Source: Nematostella vectensis
Lineage: Eukaryota > Cnidaria > Anthozoa > Actiniaria > Edwardsiidae
Length of the DNA stretch: 64,000 nt
Direction of reading: 5' to 3'
NCBI RefSeq assembly: GCF_932526225.1
Contig: NC_064035.1
Location: 9,285,296 to 9,349,295, forward strand
Of this stretch, positions 1 to 12,455 are shown piece after piece (the first letter of the stretch is position 1; each line of letters begins with the position of its first letter). The position numbers and the translations under genes were made by a program. The notes under the pieces were generated by a model. The model saw nothing but the letters and a program-made list of their open reading frames with translations. It was not told the DNA's origin and searched no databases.

Positions 1-1573
1 ACCCCTGTGGAGTTATTTAGTGCAAATTGAAACTAAGAATTTTCTTATTAGAAAACCCATTTATATCTAGAAATCTTATTTTTTAGCAAGGGTCCATTTG
101 CCAGAGGGCCCAATTTTGGTCAGTGTTTTGTACCAGCCACTTTGACAAAGTGTGAATGAAATAAACCACTCTAACTTGTTTTCAAAGTTTCTTACTACTT
201 TAGTTTATTTTATTAGCTGGTTTAGTTTTTTTTATAACAAGTTTTCATTGGCAACTATTATCTATATTTTCTAAAAAAAGAATGCGACGTTTGTTTACTG
301 ACATCAATCGCACAATTACCACATGTCTTCAACATGATCTTCCTATCCTTTTTATGGGATAATGGATAAACAAACTAGCTAAATTACTAGTTAGGAAAGG
401 CCCTCACATGGCTTCAACTGTTAATCTTATTGAGTGCTAGAAATATGTCAACACGAGTTTTTCATAGCTCCGACGAAGGTTTTAAATTGAAGTCTTACTT
501 ACCTTCTTTTTCCAAACACATCGTTTGTCCTTCCGTCCATCGTTTGTACGTCTTTATATTATAAAGTGTTAAGATGTGTCGATTTTTTTTCTTGGTTTTA
601 GCCACGACGAAAATAATGCAAAAACTTTATCAACAATACTCACGGTGTCGGCCGCGAGTTAGAAGAATAAAAACACGGGAAAAATTAGACGCAGGGTTCC
701 CGTGAGTGTAAATACAAAAACACTAAAAACTAAATTATTGTAAGTTTTGCTGTACCTTTCGGGGGTTTATTAAGTATGTATCCTTGGATAGTGCTAAAAT
801 ATATTCTTGTATAATGATTTTACTGAGGTGACGTTTTACGAAGTTATCGCAAATTGTGCTGGCTCCACGGGCAGGCGGGCGACACCGCAGGGTACCCGCG
901 CGATGACCAAAAAACTGAGTCGCATAATTACATACCAATTCTCTATAATTATGGGGCTCCGCGCGCGGCCTGCGGCCGCGCTGGCTCCGCTATGAAAAAA
1001 CACAAACATGAGCTAGCTTGTGACTCCGACTTTAATTCCTTAGGTTTCACTTTGCTTGTTTTACACATTCAATAAGGATAATTTGACATTTTCTTCGATG
1101 CATTTCGACGGATTTTTCCCGCGAATTTCGCGCGTTTTTTGCTGCTTACTTAGGAAATCACGCGCAAGTGCTCATCGAGTAATCGAGTATTTACCCACAA
1201 CCAAAATCAGCGTATTATTTCTGAAAAAAACCCTCGCTCGTCCCTTTCGCAGCCATCTTGAACTAAGCAACCAGGCCACACCGCATATATATGCGGTGTA
1301 TTTTCGCGCATGCGTATGCAATAAATACTGGACCCTCTTTCACGCGAGCCAGAATGTCGAGCGCAAAGAGAGTCCCAGGTCTGGACTAAAGTGCTCATTG
1401 ACAGGGTGTCAACCCCCCCCCCCCCCCCCCCTAAAAAAACGCATTTCGAACGAGCGCGCGCTATTTTGATTTTGTAAAAATACTGTTTTCGTTGTTTGTG
1501 TTATTTATTACTGAGAATTATCAAAATAGTCAAAATAGTACTTGAAGGTAGTATGTGAGTGGATTTATACTAA

Positions 1574-1670
1574 AACAATTAGACTACGAGTTCGAGTCTT
1601 CCATGAGCGCTACGCGCCTCGTTGACTATCTATTGACTCATAAAAAGCTCGAACTCATAGTCTAATTGTT
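1574..1670. repeat. Small fold-back element (MITE-like)
   Basis: About 23-bp inverted arms start AACAATTAGACTACGAG on the left and end in the matching complement on the right (CTCGAACTCATAGTCTAATTGTT with one mismatch). They enclose about 50 bp. The size and near-perfect arms fit a short non-autonomous DNA element, but no target-site duplication is clear. Confidence 0.55.
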
Positions 1671-3894
1671 AAATATAAAAAAATATGCGTTATGCATTCT
1701 ATGGAATCAAGATATACATCATGGTCTCTTGATGGAATACAAGTCGTCGCAGGCAAGACAAAATGGCGGTTTGCTTGGGACTCCGTGGTCGATGAGTTCT
1801 CAGCGTCTGGACACGTCCCTGATTCCTCAGCTCGACGGAGGAATGACCATAAATACATTAGACACGAGGCATAGCTAAATGGGGAGAATGTCGCCGTATG
1901 AAACCCTCTACAACCATTCTTACCATCAGATGCCTACACAACGCCATGTAATGGCGGGTTACCCAAGGAACCGAATCACTTCTTTCACAATTCCTCCGCA
2001 CTTGCCCTCTTTTCACATCAAAAATAATAATGATAGTTATAGATTGGTAAATAGTTTATTTGGAAATATTTCGCAGCCAAACGGGTTGTTGCACAGTATG
2101 CCGAGGAGCTCTTAAATAGAGAGTTCTTTTTAGTTCAACATTTAAATTTGTTTTGCATATTTTGTCAACTTACAATCAATGGCTAGTCTAGAAAGCTTGC
2201 AAGCGCGCGGTAAACCTGTGATGTTAGTCTCGGATCTTTTTTTCAAGATGGCGGCCAAAGACAAACGTTGTTAACACAAGTGCCTGTAAGTTTGTGTGTA
2301 AATTCTCGACTCACACAGATCTAGGACGGCGATGAAAAACAATACCTAGCTATACACACATTAGCAGCAGTTGGTCAAGGTTAAAAATAAAGAAGCCATT
2401 ACCAAGTTCTTATATATAACTTTTAAAGCTTAAATCTTTTAATGGAGGCAGTCTCGTGTATCTATCTCAAGCTAGGTCAACTCTCTGCTATACATACCAT
2501 CATAAATATACTGACTGCTGCTACAATGGCCGTGCCCCCTCCCCCTGAGCTAGGTCAAACTCTCGGCTATACATTTAAGAAATAAATATTCTTTGCATGT
2601 CTTCATTGAGTTTTGAAAACCGAGGCCCGTGTTTTTTTTGGGAGAATTCAAGAGCAGACCAGTGGAGCACATTTCTAATTCATAGATCCGACGCGCGCAC
2701 GAATATCCAATCAGAAAGCAGCAAATAGAAGCCAGCGAAGTGCAACCCAAATGTCGGATGAGGTCAGTGAGTCTTGCCCGGAGTTATTTTAAATCCAGAC
2801 ATTTATGCGACTTGGAAAATTAAACACAGTACTAACATGATGGGAACTTGTCTTGTTGTCCAAGCTTGGTGAAAATCTTGTGAGAATGAAGCATAGAAAC
2901 GAGTTTGAAGCATAGAATGAAGCATAGAAACGAGTTTGGTTGTTGAATGGAAACGGCACGAATCCAGCTTAAAATACGAAATATTGAAAATTATAAGATA
3001 AAGCGGTGCTCTCTACTGTACGTATTGAGTGTTTATGTGTTTTCAAAGCTATTTTTGGCAACTTGCAGCGATTCAAGTGCGGGGAAAATCATAAGAGAAA
3101 GCCGAATTCGCTGTTTACGACCGACTTCTAACTACAAGTTTTATCGACAAACGTCAAGATTTACAGCAATAATACAAAGGACAGTCTCATTCTTATATGT
3201 AATTGAAGTAACCTAGCATATTATCAAACACAAGTTTAATGGTAGGACTTACACTGCTCTTGTAAGTGGTTTGTTTGCTTTTTGTTTTTCGTTTCTTCGT
3301 AGTAAATTTGTTTTTCTACAATTGAGTCCCAACTCTACACAAAAAGCGGCCGAGCAAAGAAAACAGGGCTAGCACTTTCTACGCTGACCGGAAAATGCTT
3401 ATTTGCTTGTCCAGATTCGCAGAAAAATATCTTAAACCAATCTTTTTCGGCGTCGATTGCCGACTTTTTGTGGGACCACATGGCTGTTATTGCACCATCT
3501 CTTTCCTGATTGGCTATTCGTGCGCGCGTGATTGACATGTCGGATCTATGAATCCTACGCAAAAGACAAAAAAAAAACTTCACAACAGCGCGCGCTCATG
3601 GCGTCATTCCAGTGCACGTGAGCGCGCGCGCAGAAAACAGTTTAAAAAACTGGCTTCGAAATCCAAGCAATATTTACTCCATCATTTGGTGGTTTATCTA
3701 TTTGGACTTATTTTGCAATTTTCTATTCACCTGGGACACGTCTTTCGCCCGAAAAATAATATTTTAAGTGTAAAAAGGTAAAGGTTCGTGGGAAGTAACA
3801 ACGTTGTTGACTGATGATGCACGGATTTCGCTTTTATTCTAGTGACAAATCCCACCAATCAGGGCGCCTGTACTATCTAGGGGCCTGATGCCCC

Positions 3895-4190
3895 CCCTTT
3901 CCCTCCCTTTCCTGTGCTAGGTCAACCCTCTGTTATATAAACCTTCATAATCTATTGACCACGGACACCATGGCTGGGTGTTTCCCCCTCTTTCCCTCCC
4001 TTTCCTGTGCTAGGTCAACCCTATGCTATACATACCTTCATAAATCTATTGACCACGGACACCATGGCCGGGTGTTTCCCCCTCTTTCCCTCCCTATATC
4101 CTGTGCTGGGTCAACCCTATGCTATACATACCTTCATAAATCTATTGACTGCGGACACCATGGCCTGGTGCTCTTTTTGCATGCACTGTT
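3895..4190. repeat. Tandem repeat, about 95-bp unit, three copies
   Basis: Three consecutive units carry a pyrimidine-rich block (CCCTCTTTCCCTCCC), then CTAGGTCAACCCT, TATACATACCTTCATAA and GACCACGGACACCATGGC. A diverged copy of the same motif string lies at about 2460-2575, so the family is dispersed as well as tandem. The open frames across it come from the repeat and are not genes. Confidence 0.8.
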
Positions 4191-4775
4191 GTTTCTGTTG
4201 AAGCTTTAATCTTTGTCTAGAGAACAAAATGATCTCTAAGATGAGATGGCTAGATCGGAAACCGGAATAAATATTGAGACTTCAATTAGGGAGATGAAGT
4301 AACGGGGCTGGCATTTTCTATAATTATTCTAAAATAATTCTAGGAAATTAAGGCCCGACTCAGGGGGGGGGGGGGGGGGGGTGCGAACGCCCGGCCCACT
4401 TTCGGTTCCCAATAAACGTGCTATTTGTAGACAAAACTATAAAGCATAAACTAGATCACTCTGGTATGTAGCCAAATCCGACAATATACATCCCTTGGAG
4501 ATGCAAAGGCATAAAAATCCTTTTTTTGTTTTTTTTTTCGGGCGTGTTCGCACTCCCCCCCCCCCCCCAAGAAAAATCCTGGGTACGGGCCAGAATCCCT
4601 CCTGTATCTTACTTTGCTAGCTTTGTGTTAGGTTTTCGAGGTGGTTTATTTCCCTCTCGCTCTGACAGCAAGATTTTCATCAATTCTGTTTCTGTATGAG
4701 AGTACTAAAAAAAAGAGAATTAGATAGTTGAATACGGCAATAAAAACACATCGAGACTTCAGTCGATAGACATAC

Positions 4776-7700
4776 CAATATGATTCCAAGAGTTTTCTTG
4801 TTCCATTCTCCAAATCTTTCCGATTTCTCAAAAAGTCGCATAAGCTCTTCAAGTGGCTGAAGCTTTTTGAAAAACGTATCTTCTGGTTTCATGGACAACC
4901 ACCACCCTAAAGACAATAGGTAACAAATCATAAATCAATGCGTCAAGCCTCTAGCACAAAGGGTGCTTAGTTAGGCTCAATGAATGAGATTGACGTCCTA
5001 CCGCCCGGCCTGATCAATCGAACAAATCCGAGCAAAAAGCCAAATCGAACCGCAGTCGTTTGATTTGCTCGTGATTGTTTCGGCAATAAAAATAAAGATT
5101 GTAATGAATAATGTTCTCGAGCTTTCGATTGATCCACAAAAGGGCCCAATCCCTAAATCCAATTTTGATATCTGACTAGGCCCGGCCCGATAATCCCGAT
5201 AACGGATCCAGAATTTCCGATAAAAAGTGAGTTATCGATAAAATGTGACCAGGTGATGTCTGAAAAAATAGTACAGGCTTTAGCTAAAAAGATACAGTTC
5301 CGTAAACAAAAATAGGCCCGTAAACACCAGTTGCTTTTCTCTTTCACAAGGATAAAATACCCGCTACAATTATGTATATAAATATGTATTTTGCATAATA
5401 ATCTAAAAAGTGCAAAATTCGATAATGCGTGTATCAGCTTCTTTCCCCAGGGGTCGACCTTAAATCCCCCTGGGAATGGGGCGATATAGCCTGTGTAGGA
5501 AGCCCAAAGGGTTGGGAAGAAAGACGAGAGGAGAGGAGTTGCGCGCGTTAGGAAAGACGAGGCGCACGCGCATAGCTAAGGAGAGGGATAAATACGGGAG
5601 GGCTTGCAGCCGACCCCGCGTTTTTTACCGTACGCCCCTTAGCTCGCGTGAGATTGCTTTGCGCGCGCTGTTCGTTTTACCCTCACTCAGGGGCCGTCCA
5701 CACTAACACGGATTCGTTTCAATCTGTATACTTTTTTTTTATAACGTTTAGGCCTTCCATCCACACTAACACGCGCCCTGGATCCAGCGAATCCGGATAC
5801 TTTTAAAAACGCCTTCGAAAGTGAATCAAAATGAATCCGTATACTTTGGTCCGTAGTGTAGACGGTCGAATCCGTATCAAAATGAAAACGATAGCGTCAT
5901 ATCGCAGGCCCCCGCTGCTTTGAGCATGCGCATATAATAAAAATGACGTCACCCCGTACCTTTCAGCGTTTTCAAACGTTTGAATCCGTGTTAGTGTGTC
6001 GGCGGGATCCAGGCGAACACGCTGCGAAAACGATAGTGTGGACGCGAATCAAGTGATGCGTTTTCGGTGAAACGAATCCGGATACTTTTGAATCCGTGTT
6101 AGTGTGGACGACCCCTCACACTGCCTAAAAGCGGAGCCAGCTTTATCACCATATCTTAATATGAAAGAATTCTTGGGCAGTTTAAGTAGATGACCCCCTG
6201 AATTTCTTTTGATAATTAAAAAGGGATCCATAATAACAACATTCACCTTTATACTGTATGCTGTAAAAGACTCGAGTGTTGTATATCAAAGTGCTGTATA
6301 CTGCATGCATGCTCCAAGCTTCATTGATCTTAGCTATTTCTCTACCTAAATGAAATGCTGGACACATTCCCAATCCCCTTGTAGCACACCTAAAATATTA
6401 GTGAATTACCCATTGTGTAGTTCCAGAGAGTGGGGGTCATACCTCCGACCCCCTCAATAGGGGGGTATGGATATTTTCTGGAACTACACATTTTTCAGAG
6501 CTAAAAATCAAAGAAATTTCAATGAGAAGGAATACTGATAATGCTATTCATTTAAGACGCCAAAAATGCTTCCCGCTAAATATACTGACGCTAGATCTAA
6601 AATGATTGACACCTGGACCAGCGCGCACAAGGCTCCTCGGCCAATCAGAACGCGATTTACCTCATTAGCATAAAACGTACAGAGAGAACGTTTATACGGA
6701 AAAACGCGGGGTCGGATTCAGGCAAGGAGAGATAAAGAAGTGACAAAATCTCTACTCCTCGGGAACAATTTAAGTTCCAAATAAGCTGTATACAAGGAAA
6801 TGGGAGTTCCCATTGTTTTGCAAGAAATACATGTCAAACGTGTGTGATTTTTTCCAACAAGCAGCTCTCGAGGACATATATTGCACGCGACTTACAGGCG
6901 GGGCGCGACGCAAGTCTCGTTATTTCTGACTGTATGAACCGATGAACAAGCCAAATATTGCACGCGACTTACAGGTGGGCCGCGACCCAAGTCTCGTTAT
7001 TTCTGACTGTTCATATGAACCGATGAACAAGCCAAATATTGCACGCGACTTGCAGGCGGGGCGCGACGCAAGTCTCGTTATTCCTTAACTGTACATATGA
7101 CCAATGAACGAGCCATAAATTGCACGGGACTTATTACAGGCGGGGAGCGGCGAAAAAACTCGTTATTTCTTAATTGTACATATAACCAATGAACAAGCCA
7201 TATATTGCACACGACTTATTACAGGCGACGTCAAAAGTCACAAGTCCAAACGGCGGGAAATCTTGTTTTATACCGCTGACCAGACAAATCTCCAGGGTAA
7301 TCCCGTGGGTAAGCAACCTCGTTCCCAGTACTATATTTTCAACCCAATGCTATATAATTCCCCTCCCCCAAGGGCAAAGATTGTCTGACGATCTCGAATA
7401 ACGCCCCACATTGCCCGTGGTTTGCCCGGGGTCGACCCCTTTGGAAAGCCGCTGATACACGCATAAAGTAAATTTGCGGGGGCATGTTTTTGTACGAAAT
7501 AATAGTGTTTGAATCTACAGAAAACCTCAATAAAATTTTGCAACTTTATTTAATGTCAAAAGGAATCGGATACGGGCGAAAAAACTTAATACTCGAAATG
7601 ACCAGATAAGAGCGTGTTCCAATGAGCCCGTGGGTTTCATTCGGCACTTATTGCAAACTCTTTATAAATCAATAACTTGACGGAAAGTGTGAAGGATCAT

Positions 7701-10700
7701 AACTCGGAATGTGAATGAAATACAGCTGCTATAGAAGCAAATATGTAAGAATCGTTTAACAAACCACCAAATCTTTTGATTATTTAGATATTTTCTACTT
7801 TATAAAGTGGTTCTAGGCTGGCGCTTCGTAACGATTATATCGTTAAGTGTATCCGAGGTCAAATTTTCCCAGCAACCCCCGCGGCAAATCTAACTTTTTT
7901 TCTGCGTGATGACATAGTAGCTACTCGCACATGAGTAATCATTGTAAACATTGTAAACATTGTAATCATGAGCTATGAGAAGCAGCTAAAAGGATAAAAA
8001 CAGGTAGCGAATGAAGTAAAGAAGTGCAGAGGGAAAAAAATTTGGTGTGAACTTGTACTAGCTCGCCAGGTGCCCATAACCAAATATGGCGCGACGAACC
8101 ATGTATGGATGCTATGATTGACAAGCTCGCGAAATCTAAAAATAGCTTTCATGGACGACATCATGGGCCACGGGGATTCGTTCTCTTATATCATGGCCTC
8201 TTGTCAGAGAACAATGATCACGTGATTACTTTGGTCAGCGGAGTTATTACGCGAGCGGGAAATCCAAGACTCTAACCTCAGCAGAGGGAGCAACAACCCC
8301 CCGAGGAATGCCCCTGACATACAGGAGAGTTCTACCCGGTATACAGTACTTCACAATAAATAGCTCACACCTTCGTGGGACGTAAAAAATATATCGAAGG
8401 CCAGCTAATAACGGAGCCTTATACAGTGCAAACACGACAATTAGCTATGGAGGTGAGAAATAATTCATTCAAAACCAACTAGCAAATAAGAATGATAGTA
8501 GCGTTTTCTCTGTGATTTGATCGCTTCAAATCTTTTCGAAGCTTACCAACACACTTTTTTGTTCGCACCATTCCCGTATGGAATAACCTCCCAAGTGAGA
8601 TAGTTACGTCATACGAAGAAACATGCATGAGCACACTAATTAAGCTCAACTTGTGTGGGGTTAACCATCAAATAGATTTAAGTGGAACCCAATACTCAAA
8701 TCCGAACAATTCGAATAAGCTGAGAGTTCGAGTTGAGTAAAAATGACTAAAATAGTCTCTATTCAATCCATATTAGCGTGAGTAGAAGTTAAGTAAAGAT
8801 GACTAAAATTAGGTATTCATTAAATACCCCCTTTGGGTGGTTAAAATTTTTTGAAGCCTTCCGCCAATATCTTCCCTCCCCCTTCAGGGTATTTGATGAG
8901 CACTTCCTTAGTCTCTTTAGAGAACTTGAAATCAGTCCAGTTAGTCAGTGTTATCGGAGCTCCACTTCAGTTTTAAAAGGACAGCTTCTCTAACTATTAA
9001 ATGCATTTAAAGCCGCATTGTCACCAGTTTACTTCCGGTCGATTACCTAACAATCTCCGATGATTTTTAACGGAAAACGCGAAAAATATTTCAAAATATT
9101 GAAAGCAGTGTGTTTATTGAAAGTTTCTTTAAGGATGTGATTGATAATTTAGAGCGGATGGCCTGTTTAATATCTCGGATTTTTATAGATTCTTTTATCT
9201 TTTAGTGGTTGAGGTTTCCGTCGGACCTCCAGAAGTAAACTGGTGACAATGCGGCTTTAAGGGGTGTTAAAAAGAAACAGCTTATATTACCATCAAATGC
9301 ATGTATGGGGTAGTTACAAAGAAGTCCGCCATCAACATACACATCTTCCATATCATTGTTCACTTCTCGCACACTTTGGAAAACACCTTTAAAAACAAAT
9401 TATAGTATTGTTATTATAGTTTGAAAAAGGAGCAAAATAACATAACAGTACTTGCAAGGAACATATTAACATATATAAAATAATTGTGATATGTGATATT
9501 GTGATATGAATACATGCTCTGGTTGTTCAAATTGATGACTTTCAAAACTTTATGAACATAACACGATGAGGGCCAATAGCAAAAAATGGCAAAGTTCAAA
9601 TTTTAAGATTGTTTTAGCTTATACTTGTTTGATTTTTTGCCTAGAGGTTTCTAGTGTAATATATAACAAAATAAGCTTTGGTGCTTTTTGGTAGATAATC
9701 CGTTCTTGAGATGTTGAAAACTGTAAAGGCTCTTGGTTTGTCTGAAATTGAGCAAAAATTACTATTTTTTCCTGATTTATAGCAACTTTTCCCAATCATT
9801 TTTAAGAACCTACCAGGTAGGGCTATAGACATCCTAACAGCTCTACGAATCGGCATGTTGGGTGTGGTCTTTGGATGTAGGTACTCTGCAGACATCTGAT
9901 TAAGATTTGTGACGACAATGCAAAGCTCTTTTCCAAATCGCTCATAAACCTAAAAAATAGTGATGGAAGAAATGTCAATAAATTTACCTTCGAAGTAGTA
10001 ATAAAGTATACTATCAAGTAATGCCTTATAACCGAATTCTGACTACTAACTGAGTAAATTCAAATTGCCTATAAAAGACATCAGGCATTAGAAATTAGGT
10101 GTCTATTGTTATATTACAATTATATATAACAATTAATATTGTTATATTACATATAGATATTTCTAAATACAAATAGATACATATAGATATTTCTAAATAC
10201 AAAGGTGAATTTTGTTCTTATTAATAATGATAACAATGATAATAATAATATCAATGATAATATCGTTTTATTCACCCATCTGCAGAGTAATGAATTATAG
10301 GGTTAAAATACAAGCAAAATAATGACAAAGGATCATTTAGAATTATTACAATACCTCTCTAAAGGTAACGTCTGCATCGCCTGTTCTCTCTTTAAGCTGT
10401 TCACCAAACCATCGCAAGAGTTTGTTGCCCGGGTTCCATCCAAACCCTTTTAGCAAGTTTGGTAATAGACTGCAGTACCCACATGAATGATCTAAAAAAG
10501 ATAAACAGTAAGTAGACGATTTAGAGAGTGCTACAATAGCTAAATGGTACAGGCCATCAACTGTACAGTAAATTTTGATAGGGGGGTTTAAGGATGGTGG
10601 GAGGGGAGGTGAATGGCAAAGGATGGGCAGGGGAGAGGGGAGGGAGGCAAAGGCCACCCAGCCCATGCCTTAGCTTGCATCTCCTGGTAATGTATGCCAG

Positions 10701-12455
10701 ATTCCCTCTCTTTACCCCTCCTCGTTTGACTGAAATGTCCACACTAAGAAGAGTGCTATATCTTACCAACGAGAATGCGTCTAAGGTCTTGTTCTAGGAA
10801 CTCTTTAAGATCTTGGGAATCAAAGTCCAAGGCGATCAATGTGGCAATTATGGCTCCCGCGCTTGCGCCGGCGACACGTTTGATATTCTTCATGATTCCA
10901 GCATTTTCTAAAATCTACAAATAGACAAACATGATAACAAATAAATATACACCGCATAAATTGAAATAAACTCGAATTAATCAAAACTCGTGCATAGCAA
11001 ATTACCGTCCAAGGAGTCAGAAAAACCTGATGCAGGTGTGAAGGCACTACCGCCCAGTCACACACTCTTATTTTTAGTTTTCATCTTTTCAAAAACTAAA
11101 ATGAAGTCATGACGCTGTTTAAAACGGTTTTTTTTTAGTAAAAAGAAAAGAATACGACAACAAAAAGATTAGGGGATTTTTTTATCGGTTAGTCTTCCTT
11201 CAAGGCTAGCTTCAAAACGTCAAAGAGGGAACAATTTAGCGAAACCCTTAGAGAACGCTCTTGAAGTAATCTTATCTCTATCGAAATGGAGCTCTCTTTT
11301 ATTTTAAATACTGTCACCATATGTGGACTCTTGACCCACAAAGTGGGGGTCAACTCCGAAAAATCAGCACACAGCACACATTTTTTGTGTCACAATCTCG
11401 AAGGGCATATAATTAAATGCGCAGTTTGGTTAGAAATCCTACGCATCATTAGTTCCATAATTTATTTAGTCAAGTACACAATTCGAATATAATGAGCAGC
11501 CAATATCAATTCGAATCTGTAGCATTTTATGTGCTAAACTTATTCTTTCGTAAATTATTAAACAAGCTCCTTAATCTAGAGATCAGTGAAGCCATTTTAT
11601 AGGAATTTGTGGTCTATTATGTGTAGTTACTGTAATTGTGCTAAAGATAAAGGAATGCTTCAGTAAATTCTCGACTATTTAAAATGGAGTCTTGTAGAAA
11701 TCGTGCTTCGAAATCATTCATTTTCTAGAACATGACGATTAAAAAAAGCCATTAATCTTCTCAGGGTTCCTCGACAGGGTTTCAAACGAATATTATGAGT
11801 GGTTAACTCATTGTAATGGCATGTCAGTCAATGTCAGAAGATCAACAAGATGCATATATTTATATGCAATTACAATGAATACTGTTTACCAGGCAACGGT
11901 AAACTTAACATAAGTGAATTGACTCAGTCGCGGAGAAGGTTCATCGTGTATATCGTGCCACCATAGTAGTTATAATAATAACAATAATAAAGATGACACT
12001 GGTCGTTCGAATTGTCGCCTTACCTGTAGTACTCCGACGTACGCCATACCCTTATTGCCACCACCTTCAAACACGAGGTTCTCAAAAGGGAATTTAAACT
12101 GATCGTACAAATCCTCTTCTGGGGCCTTGTTATCATCTTTGATAATTTTCCCTTGCGCCTCCGAAGCCGTGAGTGAGCCAACACTCCCTAGCAACGATGC
12201 GGCCTCCACGAGCATCTTGGGATTCAATAAGTTCTCCGACTTGCCTGTAGCAAGTTTCTTCTTGTGGGCCGTCGTTCCATTCATTGCGTGTACTGGACGA
12301 ATGAGCCCTGATGGAGTAACACGCCAGCTAGATCTTGCCGCCGCTCTGCTGCTCCGTACACTATTTCTACTGCCGTGAGCAGCCGTGCGCCGCAAATCCG
12401 GCGTGCTCGCGGGCTCGACTTCTCTATTGCCATTATGATCCGTCGCCTCTTGCAT
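4776..12455 (-). CDS. Patatin-like phospholipase (PNPLA family), 5' six exons; 3' end not found
   Basis: Exons in transcript order: 12455-12024, 10914-10767, 10491-10355, 9949-9814, 9386-9291, 4906-4776. They total 1080 nt (360 residues) and all junctions are in phase. Patatin-type lipid acyl hydrolases use a Ser-Asp dyad. The oxyanion loop EGGGNKG is near residue 132, the nucleophile is in GASAG (Ser about 162), and the Asp is in VDGGLL (about 303), so the domain looks active. Residues 1-120 are Ser/Arg-rich, without a clear signal peptide. After the dyad comes GWWLSMKPED, a segment typical of this subclass. Donors and acceptors are GT-AG. Intron 5 (about 4.4 kb) is loaded with repeats. The start is the first Met of the open frame. 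The last exon ends in phase 0 at GT, so more exons must follow, and I could not identify them. Substrate and subfamily cannot be assigned. Confidence 0.85.
5689..6116. mobile_element. MITE with long terminal inverted repeats (GGGGCCGTCCACACTAAC type)
   Basis: The left end GGGGCCGTCCACACTAACAC and the right end GTGTTAGTGTGGACGACCCC are inverted copies with one or two mismatches. The homology continues inward through GAATCCGGATACTTTT-type blocks. There is no coding capacity. The GGGGCCGTC terminus resembles non-autonomous hAT-like elements, but flanking duplications (CCTCACTC against CACACTGC) are not clear, so the superfamily is tentative. Confidence 0.75.
6414..6490. repeat. Short hairpin element (TGTGTAGTTCCAGA termini)
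   Basis: Perfect 14-bp inverted ends (TGTGTAGTTCCAGA and its complement) enclose about 49 bp that contain a second imperfect inverted pair, GGGGGTCATACC and GGGGGGTATGG. This is typical of a tiny non-autonomous element. Confidence 0.6.
6868..7215. repeat. Tandem repeat, unit about 75-87 bp, four to five copies
   Basis: Units repeat ATATTGCACGCGACTTACAGG, a GGCG-rich block ending AAGTCTCGTTATTTC, and CCAATGAACAAGCC. Copies diverge progressively toward higher coordinates (TTGCACGGGACTTATTACAGG, TTGCACACGACTTATTACAGG). It is intronic with no coding potential. Confidence 0.8.
8539..8655 (+). pseudogene. Non-LTR retrotransposon reverse-transcriptase 3' remnant
   Basis: In one plus-strand frame the DNA reads FFVRTIPVWNNLPSEIV, the C-terminal reverse-transcriptase signature of LINE-type elements (typically R-T-I-x-x-W-N-x-L-P-x-x-I/V). 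It is a short fragment without the catalytic core, in antisense orientation inside the phospholipase intron. Confidence 0.6.
9007..9260. mobile_element. TTAA MITE, copy 1
   Basis: The 254-bp element has TTAA at both ends. Terminal inverted repeats begin AAAGCCGCATTGTCACC and continue through AGTTTACTTCCGG, with the complement at the right end. The TTAA target duplication and lack of coding capacity fit a piggyBac-like non-autonomous element. It lies 31 bp beyond the phospholipase exon 5 donor. Related copies are at 45428-45651, 52308-52535 and 62188-62441. Confidence 0.85.

Larger units (their letters stand above)
1..4775. other. Region downstream of the last recognised phospholipase exon, no gene recognised
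   Basis: I found no convincing coding exon here. The phospholipase gene on the minus strand should continue to lower coordinates, because its last recognised exon ends in an open phase-0 donor, so its 3' exons may lie here unrecognised or beyond base 1. Visible structure: a poly-C run near 1411-1430, a poly-G run near 4363-4381, a poly-C run near 4555-4568, a fold-back element at 1574-1670, a 22-bp perfect palindrome at 1278-1299 (ends ACACCGC and GCGGTGT), and a tandem repeat at 3895-4190. Short open frames in the region are not conserved-looking. Confidence 0.5.
4907..9290 (-). other. Phospholipase intron 5 (repeat-rich)
   Basis: This 4.4-kb intron is inferred because exon 5 ends GAT G| and exon 6 begins GG TGG, restoring the expected FDGWWLSM. 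It contains a hAT-like MITE (5689-6116), a small hairpin element (6414-6490), an approximately 82-bp tandem repeat (6868-7215), a LINE reverse-transcriptase scrap (8539-8655) and a TTAA MITE (9007-9260). No other gene was recognised inside it. Confidence 0.7.

Noticed and set aside
8799-8993. 64-codon plus-strand frame next to the LINE scrap
   Set aside because: It does not read as reverse transcriptase and I could not link it to the fragment upstream.
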